A DNA stretch of 64,000 nucleotides, taken from the NCBI GenBank assembly GCA_963930645.1, contig OZ005652.1, positions 351,564,602-351,628,601 on the forward strand, written 5' to 3'. How positions within the stretch are numbered: the first letter of the stretch is position 1; every line of letters starts with the position of its first letter. The translations under genes were made by a program, and so were the position numbers. The notes beneath the pieces were generated by a model. It did no database searches, was not told the DNA's origin, and worked only from the letters and a program-made list of their open reading frames with translations. The stretch comes from Salticus scenicus. Lineage: Eukaryota; Arthropoda; Arachnida; Araneae; Salticidae. Below are positions 22,187 to 34,817 of this stretch, in pieces.

Positions 22187-23870
22187 CAGTGGGTTGCCAA
22201 AGTAATGTAGACACTTGACATTTTTCACGTTTTTACGTTTTTATGCCACTTATAATTCCTAAAACTCATTCTTATGTTACTGGAACGCATTTGTAATAAG
22301 TTTTATTATGCTACACTTTATTTTAAGTGATTTAAACAAAAAATATTGAGCTTTAGGACATTTTTGTGACAGTCAATTGAATGTATGCTGTAGAGTGCTC
22401 TCAACGTCTAATAGTGAACGTGTACTTTGGATCCTAAGAACTGAGATTTAGTGTGTATTCTGACGCATATTTTATAACTGAAATAAAGATTAATTATTTA
22501 AATGCAATTTTATTCGTTTTGACTACATTTTTGTAGCACAATTAATTTTTTTAAATTTCAATATGATCACAGGAAGTGACATTTCTCCGAGAAAAAAAAA
22601 TCCGAAATTAAAACTCTCTTCCAACATATACAACATTCCTAGAGGAAAGTTGCAGATATTGTTGGGTTTTTTAAATCTGCTGTAAATAAAATAAAAGTGA
22701 ATTTTGACAAAAACGTGTCTCTTTCATCAAAAAGAACAGGGAAGTGTGGTAGAAAACGTATATTGCGCCCAGAACAGACAGAAATATTAGGGATATTTGC
22801 TAACGAAACAGGGTAAAAAGTGCTGTTACACTGACTCAGATTGTTCAGGAGTCAGGTATTGTCATTTTGAAGAGAATTGTGCCGCGAAAATTGACTGCAG
22901 AAGGCCTAAAAGGCCACCGTTCAGTTCGCAAGCATAAGCTTACACAGTATATGGGAAAGAAGTGACTCGCCTGGGCTTGAAGATCATCGCCAAATGACCG
23001 TGGAAGATCGGAGTAAGGTAATATATGATATTTATTAATAGTTTTAATGATTTCAAAGTATTTTTTTTTTTCAATTAAACCATAATTTATTTCAATTTCA
23101 GGGACGTTTCATAGATGAGTCAACTTTTGAAATTTTAGCCGATAAAAGCAGATTCATGTAGCGGCTTCCTTGAGATCAGTTCCACCCTGAAGGCATAATA
23201 GAAAAGGTTAGACATGCGCAAAAGGTCATGGTTTGGTCTATTATAAATACCAAGTGTGTAGGACGTTTACACATTGTTCAAGGAACCATGAAACAGAACC
23301 AATATAGGAAAGTTCTTCGAATTTGCCTTCTTCCACAGCTGGGAGAATGGTTCCTGAAAGGCGAGCATAGTGTTTTAAAGCAAGATTCTGGAACTTGCCG
23401 TCAAGCCAAAAGTATTACCTAATTTTTATGGGCCAAGAATATTCAGTATTACCTTTGACTAGTAATTCACCCGATATGAATCCCATAGAAAACTTATGGG
23501 ATATTACAAAAAATGAATTTGACAAGGAAATGATTATAACCAAGAGATAACTGATCGAAAAACTTTTAAATGCCTGGCATCACAATCATTTAATTAAAGA
23601 AAGTGCAAAATTCTGCATAAAAAGCATGCCATGACGCGTTGAATATCTGCCAAAGAAAATGTCACCAAATATTAATGCCTTTCATAATGTTACATTTTTT
23701 TCCCGTTTCCATTATATTTTTTTATTATATAGCCATTAAATATGTGTATTAACATTAAATAAAGTAATAAATACCAATTGTAGCACAAAATTTATTCTTA
23801 TTTAGAAAAAAAACCACGATAACTGGATTTTTGTCCACTGGAGTGTCCACTTTAATTTGGCAACCCACTG
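22187..23870 (+). mobile_element. Tc1-like transposon, inactivated
   Basis: 1684 bp between TA duplications. The ends CAGTGGGTTGCCAAAGTAAT and the complement (CAGTGGGTTGCCAAATTAAA) are well kept. It lies 20 bp inside the left end of foldback F. Confidence 0.92.
22560..23690 (+). pseudogene. Tc1-like transposase (DD34E), degraded
   Basis: Blocks in order: an N-terminal HTH-like region about 22590-22760; DESTFEILADKSRF (first D, near 23113); VMVWSIINTKCVGRLHIVQG (23229); VLKQDSGTCRQAKSI (second D); SPDMNPIENLWDI (catalytic E, near 23490). Stops and frameshifts separate them. About 23018-23100 looks like a short intron (G|GTAATA ... TTTCAG|GG) just before the first D block. Confidence 0.88.
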
Positions 23871-24033
23871 TAGGTACAAAGGGTTTTTTCTTTGATTTTT
23901 CATAAAATAACATTATCTAAATTGTCATTTATCATTTATTATTATCTTAAAATAACACTATTCCCGGGCTAATTTTTGTTTTAAGACTAATTTAGAAAAG
24001 TTTTAAGACTAAAATTTTTCTAATTTAAGACTA

Positions 24034-24058
24034 CACTCCGCGACAAAAAGATAGGAAC

Positions 24059-24092
<34 letters not shown>

Positions 24093-24282
24093 CCCATAAA
24101 ATAACATTATCTAAATTGTGCTGATCATTTATTATCATAATAAAATATTATCATATCAGAAACATATTAAATATTTGAATCATATTCAAAATATTCATAT
24201 TCAAACTAATCATATTCAAAAATTATTAAAAAAAAAAAAAAAAAAAAAAAAAACTTTGTTCCTATCTTTTTGTCGCGGTGTG
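24034..24282. mobile_element. foldback element F, inner copy
   Basis: 249 bp, CACTCCGCGACAAAAAGATA at both ends in inverted orientation, TA on each side. It is inserted in AAGAC(TA)GTCTTA at the centre of the outer copy. Poly-T (24065-24091) and poly-A (24229-24253) tracts pair across the arms. Confidence 0.88.
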
Positions 24283-24464
24283 TAGTCTTAAATTAGAAAA
24301 ATTTTAGTCTTAAAATTTTTCTAAATTAGTCTTAAAACAAAAATTAGTCCGGGAATAGTGTTATTTTATTATAATAATAAATGATAAGAACAATTTAGAT
24401 AATGTTATTTTATGAAAAATCAAAGAAAAAACCCTTTGTACCTATCTTTTTGTCGCTGGGTGTA

Positions 24465-25260
24465 GCTCTAACCAAGATCTTTACTTACGCAAAATGCTAT
24501 TGTCAGGAAGTTACTCACATATCTCTATATATTAAAAAAAAGGGTCTGTCACTGGCGTCAATATTTTTTGTCTGCGCCAGCATCTTCTCCCGTAGGACAA
24601 AGTGCTCTGCATCATGAAAGATATCAATGTATTCCGAATTTTTCAAGGAAGGCATTTCAGGTAATTAGAAATCTGTATCATCCTAATTAACGAAGTTATT
24701 AATTAAAAACGTCGGGTTTATAAAGGTACTCTATTTGCCATTAAATAAATAATATCTCTTATTGCATCCTTTTCCACAATAACGTCATTCTCCACAGGGA
24801 AATAAAAATGTTATATATATATATATTTTTTAAATGTCATTGTTGCTGTTGTCGTCTGCAAAACTCTCTTTCTCTCTCTTTTTTTTTTTTTTTTTTTACT
24901 TTTAGAAAATTAATTTCATTACTGGCAATATCTTATGTTCATTCCATTTATTTATTTATTTATGTGTTCTTTTCTTTCTTTTTTTTTTTTTTTTTGTGCG
25001 TGTGTGAATAAGGAAATAATGCCGCGTCTGTATAACTGACCGCGTTTCTTTTTGTCATTAAAGTGTAGCTTTTTCCTTTAAAAACATATTTTAAAATACT
25101 TCGGATATATTTTGGCATACAATAATATTTAGATTTAAATTCAAATTCAGTTATAAATGAAAGAATCTTCTTATTTAGCATTAATAATTTTTTAACATTA
25201 GACATTTCCATGATACATTTCATATTTCAAATTATGGCAAGGGAAAAAAAAAAAAAAAAT
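24465..25260. other. AT-rich sequence with microsatellites
   Basis: (TA)n at 24815-24826, (CT)n/poly-T at 24867-24898, (TTTA)n at 24948-24963. No gene or element ends recognised. Confidence 0.4.
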
Positions 25261-26292
25261 CTGGAGTGACTCCACTCGACTTTCCGAACATTGAGTAATT
25301 AACAGTTTTGTAGATAAAGTAAAGAAAGAGTAGTTGTTAAACAAACAAAAGAGAGAAAACCATAATAGAGTGTTTGAGTATTTTTCTCCATCTATTACAC
25401 GTTGTTTTATTTAACGCTACTGAACTTTGAGCCCATAGATCATAATGACAAAGAAATTTTCGTTGTGTCCCTGTAAAAACCTATAAATGTTAGATTCACC
25501 AAAATGCTTATAGTTAGTGCAACAGTGATTTATAATACTCATATAAATTTTCAGCTGAATTCAATAAGGCGTTTAGATGCTATCGTACTTTTAAAAATTT
25601 AGTCCCATAGGCCATAATGATAAAGAATTTTTCTTTGTGTCCCTGTAAAAAAACTGTAAGTGCTAGATTCACCAAAATCTATACAGTTAGTTCAACTGTG
25701 ATCTATAACATGTGTACAATTTTTTTGCTCGGATTAATAAGGCGTTTAGACACTATCACATTTTTAAAAATTTGGCCCCATAGGCATAATGATAAAGAAT
25801 TTTTCTTTGTGTCCCTGTAAAAAAACTATAAGTGCTAGATTCTCCAAAATCTATACAGATTGAGTATTTGTGATCTATAATATGTGTATAAAATTTTTGC
25901 TCAATTGAATAAGGCGTTTAGATGCTATCGCACTTTTAAGATTTTGCTCCCATAGGCCATAATGATAAAGAATTTTTCTTTGTGTCCCTGTAAAAAAACT
26001 ATAAGTGCTAGATTCACCAAAATCTATAGGGTTCGTACTATGGTGACTTACAATATGAGTACCAACTTTCAGGTCAATCGAACGAAGCGTTTAGACGCTA
26101 GCGTGTTCACCCACAGACATACACACATACACACATACACACATACACACATACACACACACATACATACATCATCGTAAAAATAGTGAAAACGGACTCA
26201 GGGGACCTCAAAACGTATAGAAACATCAAAATCTCGAATTCGGATTTTTGACATGATTACAATACTTTCCTCACTATAGTGTTCGGAAAGTA
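25261..26292 (-). mobile_element. repeat family D copy 1 (Helentron-like, non-autonomous)
   Basis: On the complement the 5' end is a hairpin, ACTTTCC..ACTATAGT..GGAAAGT. The 3' end has the sub-terminal inverse TGTTCGGAAAGT and then hairpin TGGAGTCACTCCA. Inside are four modules of about 172 bp (CATAATGATAAAGAATTTTT at about 25440, 25612, 25788, 25962) and an (ACACAT)n tract at 26110-26170. Frames crossing the modules are not genes. Confidence 0.8.
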
Positions 26293-26930
26293 AAAAAAAT
26301 CATCACCTAAAATTCTTATAATGAATCGAGTAGATTTTATTCTTTATTAATTTAAGAAGTAGATAAGAGAGAAGGTACTTTTCATTTCTTCGGCGCAAAT
26401 CTCGCCATGCAAACTTTATTGGAGATGTTATGACGTGATACAGCCAAAATGGAAAAGTACCGAAGGGAATTAATAATTGAAGTTACAGGAGCTTTTTCCA
26501 AATTAAAATAATATTACTAATAAACTTTTTCTCTTTTTCGATATTTTTGAATGTGTAAAATTATTATCTAGCAGTATAATAAATATATGCAGAGAATACT
26601 ATATTCTGCCAAAAATTAACTAAAAAAATTCAGTAATAGAAAGTACGGGTATTAGAAAAAATAGGTACTTTTTTTTTTTTTTTAAACAAGCCACTATACT
26701 AAAAAAATTATCGTGAAATAGTGACAAAAACTTAAATGTCGCCAAGAGGTTAATATACTGAAGGTGTAACACAAAATAGTCTAGATATTACGAAATTTTT
26801 TTCTTTTCTGAAAAAAATTACTGATTTTTAGCATATTTCATTAAAAAATAATAATATTAAGTATTATGTATTTCTATTTAACATTGAATATGGGTATTTC
26901 TGTAAAACTGTTTTGCTTTTGTCTTGTTTT
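26293..26930. other. unassigned AT-rich sequence
   Basis: No motif beyond a poly-T tract at 26669-26683. Confidence 0.4.
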
Positions 26931-26939
26931 ATGCATTAT

Positions 26940-27081
26940 TAATTTTCCTATTCAGTGAAAGGCAAAGAAGCGAATAGGCGGTAGAGCGCCAAAGGGGTTA
27001 GTAAGTGAAGCGAGTCGGGGAGAGGCGAAGCGTTCCTCGGGGGTTAGTGAGCGGAACGAGCAGGGGAAAGAGCCCCCTAGT
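26940..27081 (+). mobile_element. GC-rich Helitron-like 3' end
   Basis: A run rich in GAAGCG/GAGCGG ends with GGGGAAAGAGCCCC, then CTAG and T (27077-27081). Hairpin plus CTAG|T is the Helitron 3' rule. A related GC-rich end is at 43865-44000 in the opposite orientation. The 5' end is not found. Confidence 0.45.
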
Positions 27082-28218
27082 TATTTAAATAAATCTAATT
27101 TTTATTCGAAATTTATTAAGTACCAAATTATCACCTAAATAATATCAGTTCATTCAAGTCATTTAACTGAGTAATACAAACTTTCTTTTAATATTATAAG
27201 AAATACTTATTGAAATTGCGCAATTTGTATTTTCCGTTAAGCTCAAATATTTAAGTGTAGATTTATTACTTTGTTTGTTGAATAAATATCATTAACTGAT
27301 GCAATTTAAATCATTTCCGGTTAATAAATAACTTTTTCATTGCACATCAGAAGTCAATTAACTGACAGTTCAAAGTATAATTCATTACATAAACTAGCAA
27401 GCATTGCCCGCTTCGCTGGACACTATATTTAAATGATTTCTTTGTAACTGAATATATTTCGATTGGCGACTATTTTCGTCACAGCTTTAGTATGGGACCT
27501 CCTTGGCAATATCAAACATTTTTATAACTTCTCGAATCTGTACAAAAAAACTATTATTAAAACAAATTTTTCTAAAATAGTCCAATAGCTGGTGTTAATT
27601 CTTCGAATATTCTGGAAACAGTTGAAGCTGTTTATACTCTTTCGCAAAAATCAACTGACACCTACATATAACTTTTGGCGACGGGGCTTGAAAATGACTC
27701 CATCGAGAATCCCTTGGTAAGCTCAAGGTCTACGTTCCCGTGTGTCGGAGAGCTTCGAAACATCGGGAACCCTAAACTATCATTTTTCACCAAATTTGGT
27801 CGCCCACTCGCCAAGTTTGTCACCAAGACTATGCTTTCTATTAAACATATCTTTATTTAGTTATTTATATATTAATTTGAACTAGTATCACCCAGTGGTC
27901 GAAACTCGACCATTTTTTTGCAAAGCGAGGCAAAGCAAAATTATTGCCTTGTCCTAAACTGAATGCAATTGCAACACAGCTGCGGCAATTGTTTGCCGAT
28001 ATTCACTCTAACTGAATCAGCAGAGTTTTACTTAATATGACTATTTCTCTCTGTAGATGTTAGCCTTTCCTGAAATGAGAGAAAATCGCAACGTGAAAAC
28101 GCCCCTTGTTGTGTGATACAGCCCAGAAGCTAATAGGTACCATGTCAAACCAAGGCCCAACCAAGTATCAAATTCTGTTAAATTAATTCGATTGGTTCAT
28201 AAAGTACAGTGTTTGAAC

Positions 28219-28249
<31 letters not shown>

Positions 28250-28254
28250 TATTT

Positions 28255-28690
28255 TTCAAAAATGGTCGAATTGAGTTCGGGAAATTTCAAAACGTGTAAC
28301 TTTATCGAAAACCGAAAATCTAAAACTTTTCTGAATCTTATATTTTCTACTTATATATGCAGAGGAAAGAATAATAAATCCACTTTTTAAAAAATAAAAA
28401 TAAGTAGTCAATTTCACTTAATTAAAATGCAAGGAAATCACAAAACGTGTAAATTCATCGAAAACCGGAAATCAAAAGTTTTTATGTATCTTCTACTTGC
28501 TTTTTCTACCCACAAAAGCTAGCAATAAAGACACTTTTTTAAAAAATAAGTAGCCAATTTCAGTTAATTGAAACGTAAAGAAAGCTCGAAACATGCAAAT
28601 TCAGCAAAAAACGGAAATCGGAATTTTTTCCATATCGTCTACTTATACATGCAGCAGTTAGTAACAAATCCATTTTCCTTTTATTTAGTA
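28255..28690. repeat. ~150-bp tandem array, three units
   Basis: AAAACGTGTAA..TTCATCGAAAACCG recurs at 28291, 28444 and, weaker, 28589 (153 and 145 bp apart). Each unit ends near TTCTACTTATATATGC. The same AAAACGTGTAAATCCATC block is present at one end of family A. A poly-A tract precedes it at 28220-28248. Confidence 0.65.
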
Positions 28691-28799
28691 TATTAGTTGA
28701 ATATTTATTGCTTAAATATCACACTTTGAAATGAAATGTTTATTTTTACATTCGAAACTGGAAGTTTGCCATTTTTTTTTTTTTTTTCTTTTTCTGGAG

Positions 28800-29027
28800 T
28801 TTTGTGATTTAAATTAAAATTTTATCAATTTTGCAGAAAAAATAGCTCAATCAAACACATGTAGACAGTAACTTATAGATAACTATACCCAAATATCGGA
28901 ATTAAAATAGCAGATAATTTCCGTTATTTTTTAATAATTTTTTACAAAAAATCCAATGGACGATTAACATAGAAAATCTTTTTCATGGCTCCATGGACAG
29001 ACAGTGACGTCATCACTTCGCTTGCGT
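28800..29027. repeat. family G MITE, partial
   Basis: It matches 10845-11063 from TTAAAATTTTATCAATTTTGCAG to GTGACGTCATCACTTCGCTTGCG|TA. The left inverted end is missing. Confidence 0.7.
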
Positions 29028-30111
29028 ATAGTGATGCTACATTATACAAATTACTGTGTCTATGGTTTTATTTGAGCTTTATGAAATTACCAGATTTAAC
29101 AACTTTCTACTTTTAGGTATTTTTTAATGTAAAGGAATGCGTGTATAAAAGGGAAAAATGGGGGAAAATGCTTTAAAAAAATGCATTTTTAAATACCTTC
29201 TTGACATCGTAAGAAAATAATATTTGTATTCGCACCTTCCGGCTAACCATACCTTTCGAATGATACCATTTTCAACCCTCTACTCCCATAATTAATATGT
29301 TAAAAAGGGACTACAAATTTTATGCTTGCCTATTAATATATATATTAATCAAATATTTCTGCCCGACAGCGTGCAAGTGCAGTCACACACAGCAGCTCAT
29401 TTATTTGTATGTTAAATTAGCGTAGTGATTGTTACATAAAAAAAATAAATAAATAACTAGACATCACCGTGCTACACAACTTTATTAATTTTACATTTTT
29501 CTTGAACTACATAGATTAAAATCGCTGTTGCTAAATTAAACCTCTTGGAGAAAAATGTTCGGTGTACTTCAACGCAGCAATTTAAAAAATCACCCAGGAG
29601 GATCTATAAATAAAACTGATTTTAGTACAACACACATTAGCATCGTAAACTATATTATCACTTTGTAAAAGAAATTTTAAATTAAAAATAACGTCAATTT
29701 TTGTGAGATGCATAATTTATTTATTTATTTTATTTTTTATTAATCACGTTTAGATAAATGTATTTATTTTCCTGTTGAAAAAAATAAATAAATAAATAAA
29801 TAAATAAATAAACTCGACAACAATTAAATTATGGATAATTAAATTTAATTTTGGCAACAATTAAATTATGGTTAAAATTTAAATGGCTAATTTTTTGCTA
29901 TTATTAGCTTACAAAATTGCTATTTTATGCATAAAAATAACAAAAAAAAGTTTTTTTTTTTTTTTTTTTTTTTTTTGGAATAAAAGGCAGCCAGCTTTCT
30001 AAGTTAGGGTATAGGCTATCTCATTAACAAACTTTATCGAAATCCGTCGAGCAGTTTTAGCGTGAAAATCAGTCAAATAAACGGACATTCACATTTATAA
30101 TATATATAAGA

Positions 30112-31399
30112 TTACTCTTTTAAAAATCTCAGCGTCAAGTAATATTGCATACGTTTATTTCATTATAGCTAAATTTAGAAATCCCTTTCAGATAATATAA
30201 TTAAAAATGATTTAATTTCTAAATTACAATTATAGTGCAATCGTTTGATGTAACGGTTTTTTATATTTGGAATTTATGTTGTTGGTGAAATAATTGGCTA
30301 TAAGTTTTATAACGAATTTTTGAATTCAAAATATTTATATCATTTTATTCAAGAAACAAAGAAAGTATTTGGCACCATAATTTGGCTGTTTTTTCTGAAT
30401 ATTGGCTTTTTACTTCAGACATCCCTGATCTGTTCTAGGGAAGGGGACTCAGATCAGCTCCAAATCAACGTATAGCTAAGTAGCAATTACATTCGCTCTC
30501 TCCTCATCTTATTCGATAATCTCAATGTTTAATACTGGATTATTTGCATCATCATTAAATGTTGTACAGCGCTCTATATTAATTTTTGGAAATATTTATC
30601 CTTGATATTTTTTGAAAGTTTCCTCAATTAAAGCATCCTGTTGACTGGAATCGACTATTTTGCCATGTTTTTATTAACTTCAATTATTGTTTGTTTGCTT
30701 CTTTGTCCGGTACAAATCTTGCAATAGATTTTTAACTAAATTTCCTACTACATTTGAAACTTTGCGAATAGTTCAAATCACGATGACAACACAATACTTC
30801 GAAGCCCGATTTTCGAATTTTTTATGAGTTTTCTTTTAATTAATTAAAATATGAAAATAATAACCTCCTAATCGCTTTAAAAATGGCCATTAAAATATTA
30901 GCTATAATTTAATTGTGGCCAAAAAATATTTACGAGTTCATTTTCTTTCAACATAAAAGTAAATACATTTAATTAAACGTGAACGTTAAAAAATTGTAAA
31001 AAGTTAAATTATGCATCTCACACAAAAATTGGCGTACTTATCACTTTAAAAATTTTACACGCATTGGTAAAGTGCTAATGTAATTCTATAGCTATGATTC
31101 AACAGAAAATTTAAAAACATGGCATATAAAAAGTATTTTATCTCATAATTATTTTGAAATGTTTCTAATTTACAATTCCTTGGGAACGTTCTCCATTATA
31201 AACGATCAATGCCTCAAGAAACTATATAACAGCGATAGACATTTTAATTTATCTCTAAGATGGCAAAAATATTAAAAATCATCAAAGAGTCCTATACTAA
31301 AGTTGTACCCAAGTCACTTTGTGAATGATTACATAAAAATAAAAATAGACATAAATCTCTTTTACTAATTGAATTTAATATTTAAATATATACTATATA
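30112..31399. repeat. AT-rich repeat sharing a core with 36300-37270, inverted
   Basis: About 30660-31110, complemented, matches 36334-36690 plus 37208-37240: GTCCGGTACAAATCTTGCAAT, TTTTAATTAATTAAAATATG, AAATTATGCATCTCAC and the GCACTTTATCAATGTG-like end. It provides the uninterrupted target of the foldback at 36690. 30112-30660 is AT-rich without recognised content. Confidence 0.6.
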
Positions 31400-31815
31400 C
31401 TAGCAGACCTGGTCACGCGTTGCTGTGACTAAGTTATACGTTGAATTATATTGCAGTAAACTATATTTAATACAGTCAAATTATTATTTACGAATAAAGA
31501 CGAAAACGTTGTAGCTGATGTAAATACCTACAGGATTGAGATTTGAAACTTAGGTCAAAATTTGGAAGCGATTGATAAAAATTTTCGTAGAGTTGATATT
31601 AAGCACAAATTAATTTTACTGTAGGGTCTTATAAATTTTAATGGAGAAGTGATATATATTATTTCTAATGCTACTTAGGATAAAAATACTAAAATGACTA
31701 ATACATAAATTAAATTATATTAAAATTGTATTAAAATAAAAGTATAAAAGAAGCAGACGATTTTAAAATCAATTTTTATGGAGGAGTGAAATATAATATA
31801 TGCTATAATGGATAA

Positions 31816-33515
31816 TCTATATATATAAAAGAACACTTCCTGAGTGAGTGAGTGAGTGAGGGGGTGATCTATCAACGCCCAGACCAAACCCCTGGACCTA
31901 GCAGCATGAAATTTCGTGACAATGTTCTTTCTATGACGTAGGCATCCACTAAGAAGCGATTTTACAAAATTCGCCCCCCAAGGAGGGGAGGGGGGGGGCA
32001 AAACGTGATTTCACAAAATCCTTCATATCTCAAACAAAAAAACAGATATCCGTAAAATTTTTGCTTTAAAATATAGCTAATACAAATGTCTAAAAACAAA
32101 TTTCTGGAATTTTCAAAATTCGGTCTCCAAGGGGGACAGGGGGGGGGGGGGCAAAACGTGATTTCACATGCGTAAAACGTGATTTCGCATAATCCTATAT
32201 ATCTGAAACAAAAAAATAGATATATGTGAAATTTTTGCTCTAAAATATAGCTAATGCAAATATCTAAAAACCAATTTCTGGAATTTTAGAAATTCAGCCC
32301 CCAGGTGGGGCAGCAGGGGGGAGGGGGGCGGGGACTATGGGGCAAAAACAAATAGAAATACAGTTAGGGCATTCAAAATAGATACAGATAGGTTTTAGAG
32401 GCCTGCAAGTCAAATGAGGATATTTTCGATTGTGTAAAGTTATTAGGAGGGGAAGGAAGAGGAGGTAGGGGAGATGGGTGGGCAAAAAATAAAAATAGAG
32501 TTAGATCGTTCAAAATTGGTATATAGAGGTTTTCGATACCTACAAATCGATTGCGGATATTTTCGAAGTTGTAAAATTATTAGGAGGGGCGGTAAGGGGG
32601 GTGGGGCGGTAAGGGGGGCTATGGGGCAAAAACAAATAGAAATGCAGTTAGGCCGTTCAGAATTTTTACAGATAGGTTTTCGAGGCCTGCAAGTCGAATG
32701 GGGATATTTTCGAAAGTGTAAAGTTATTAGGAGGGCCGGGAAGGTGGGGGGGGGGGGGAGAGGGAGGGGGCAAAAAAATAAAAATAGAGTTAGATCGTTC
32801 AAAATTGGTATATTGAGGTTTTCGATACGTACAAATCGATTGCGGATATTTTCGAAGTTGTAAAATTGTTAGGTGGGGCGGGAAGGGGGGTGGTGCGGTA
32901 AGGGGGGGGGCTATGGGCAAAAACAAATAGAAATACAGTTAGGCCGTTCAAAATTGGTACAGATAGGTTTTAGAGGCCTGCAAGTCGAATGGGGATATTT
33001 TCGAAAGTGTAAAGTTATTAGGAGGGCCGGGAAGGTGGGGGGGCGGAGGGGCAAAAAAAGTAAAATAGAGTTAGATCATTCAAAATTGGTACATAGATGT
33101 TTTCGATACCTACAAATCGATTGCGGATATTTTCGAATTTTTAAATTATTGGGAGGGGCGGGAAGGGGGGGAACGGAGGGGCCAAAAAATAAAAATAGAG
33201 ATAGATAGTTCAAAACTGGTGCATAGTGGTTTTTGATACCTACAAATCGATTGCGGATATTTTCGAATTTGTAAAATTATTAGGATAGACGGGAGGGGAG
33301 GGGGGGGGGCGAAGGGGGAAAATAATAGAAATAAGAGTTAGAGCATTTTGGGATTTTTTTCCGAAGGCAGTGAGAACCCGGTGCGACATTTTTCCTAATC
33401 AGATTTTGTTTCTCTTTTCTTTTCACGTGATAAAAATGAATGCAATTTTGAGAATTCAGTAATTAGAGTGATTCATTTAAAAATAGGGACCAGCGAAGCG
33501 GGCGTTGCCTGCTAG
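31816..33515 (+). mobile_element. Helitron-like element carrying a minisatellite
   Basis: A|TCTATATATATAAAAG starts it, followed by (GAGT)n. It ends GACCAGCGAAGCGGGC..GCCTGCTAG|T. 1.7 kb. About 1 kb of the interior is the tandem array below. The flanks (A on the left, T on the right) obey the Helitron rule. No Rep/helicase. Confidence 0.7.
32341..33320. repeat. 131-147-bp minisatellite with two alternating unit types
   Basis: Units begin with CAAAAAC or CAAAAAAT at 32343, 32483, 32627, 32771, 32918, 33052, 33183 and 33318. Two types alternate: one has AGGCCTGCAAGTC, the other GATACCTACAAATCGATTGCGG. Each unit ends in a long G-rich, pyrimidine-free run, so the array is purine-rich on the + strand. 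Several 144-bp spacings keep frames open on both strands, but the predicted peptides are only repeats. Confidence 0.88.
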
Positions 33516-34310
33516 TTTTACTATAAAATGACCTCATCATTTTAAATATTTTAAAGATGGCAACAGCTGTAGTTATAAAAAGGAAAACAATATGGCTAAA
33601 CCAGAAAAATAAGTAAATTTGATAAGTATTTTTAAATTTTAAAATAGGACATCTTATGAAATATTGGACACTTAAATTAAATACATATATCATTAAATAG
33701 AAAAAGATTTTGGAAAAGTTTAGTATATTTTAACGAAGTAATAAAAAGGTTTTGAGTATGTTAAAATTTTAATAGTAAATTCAAGTTAATAAAGATGGGA
33801 AACATTGAAGATTAAGATAAGAATAATTATAAGATTTAAAAAAAAAAAAAAAAAAAAAACTTTTTATATACCATGCTTTTAAATTTTAATAGACTAATAA
33901 TATACTAATTAAAAGGAAAATGATAAATATTCTATCATAGTTTAAAGTCAAATTTGTTTTCAAATGTCTTAATGAAATATCGGATATAAGACAGTAATAT
34001 CTTGCAGCGGAATAGATTTCATTTCTGTCATCCTTGGCGAAAAAAAGAATATCGCCAAATTATCTGGCGAAAATATTTAATTCCTTTCAAAATCCTGGTT
34101 ATTTTAACAACTTATATTAAAAGAGTAATGAATAATATGAAACAATATTTCGTACAATACATATTACATGTCATACATACCTACAATGATTAATACATAT
34201 TACATTTCGTACAATACATACATCTGGCATTTATATTTTCGTGTTACGCTTTTGATCACCAAATAAAAAAAAAAAAAAAAAAAAAAAAAACGCCAAGGAC
34301 GACAGAGTTT
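33516..34310. other. unassigned AT-rich sequence
   Basis: Poly-A at 33837-33859 and 34263-34290. A short direct repeat of ACATATTACAT..TCGTACAATACATA lies at 34150-34220. No gene recognised. Confidence 0.4.
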
Positions 34311-34314
34311 AGAA

Positions 34315-34546
34315 ATTTAAAATTAAAATTTTGTCAATTTGACAGTAAAATAACTAACTCAATCTAACGCATGTGATAACTAATACATATCTATATTCTA
34401 TACCCAAATATAACGATTAAAATCGGGAAATAAGTTTCCTCGATTTTTAATAATTTTTTACAAAAACTTCAATGGGCGATTAACATAGGAAATCTTTTTC
34501 TTGGCTGTACAGACGGTCAGTGAGTCACACTTCGCTTGCGTATAGA
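34315..34546. repeat. family G MITE, partial
   Basis: Same right-hand portion as 28800-29027, ending CACTTCGCTTGCG|TA. The left inverted end is absent. Confidence 0.65.
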
Positions 34547-34817
34547 ACTCATAGATATAGTATAGTATATATAGAGTGATCATTGGGGAGAAAAAAGTGA
34601 TTCCTTTTCACTTGGGAAAAAGGCGACGTTTTTACCAAAATATGGCCGTCTTTCCCCGAGTGAATACACACGGGAATGCATATGAATATTTTAGCAAATA
34701 AAATTTGTGAATAATTTATTTACTAAAGGTGAATGAAAAACTCCAGATACATTTTCTTTTTTTTTCGGCATCAAAAGTACGATAACATGGGGATGATAGA
34801 TCTATATATATTACTAT

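Larger units (their letters stand above)
22167..24462. mobile_element. foldback element F, outer copy
   Basis: TA|CACCCCGCGACAAAAAGGTA at the left and the complement of CACCCAGCGACAAAAAGATA at 24462|TA. The arms are inverted copies (AAAATAACATTATCTAAATTG, AATTTTTGTTTTAAGACTAA). Two later insertions split it: a Tc1-like element in the left arm and a second F copy at the centre. Without them it is about 360 bp. No coding of its own. Confidence 0.85.
27394..30111 (-). mobile_element. Helitron-like element, 2.7 kb
   Basis: The 3' end on the complement is CCAGCGAAGCGGGCAATG..CTTGCTAG|T at 27394. The 5' end TCTTATATATATTATAAATG is at 30111, preceded by host A. It contains a GC-free interior with a 153-bp tandem array, a partial family G MITE and the recurrent TGACGTCAATTTTTGTGAGA core (about 29690-29880). 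No helicase/Rep coding is visible. Confidence 0.55.

Noticed and set aside
26100..26175. Regularly spaced repeats that might suggest a CRISPR-like array
   Set aside because: They are a (ACACAT)n microsatellite; there are no unique spacers and the DNA is eukaryotic.
25617..26180. Frames reading IKNFSLCPCKKT twice
   Set aside because: They repeat because family D modules repeat; similar frames appear in copy 2 at 49121. Non-coding.
32443..33208. Overlapping long frames on both strands, proline-rich or glycine/arginine-rich
   Set aside because: They translate the purine-rich minisatellite inside a Helitron-like element; both strands are equally open and only repeat the unit.
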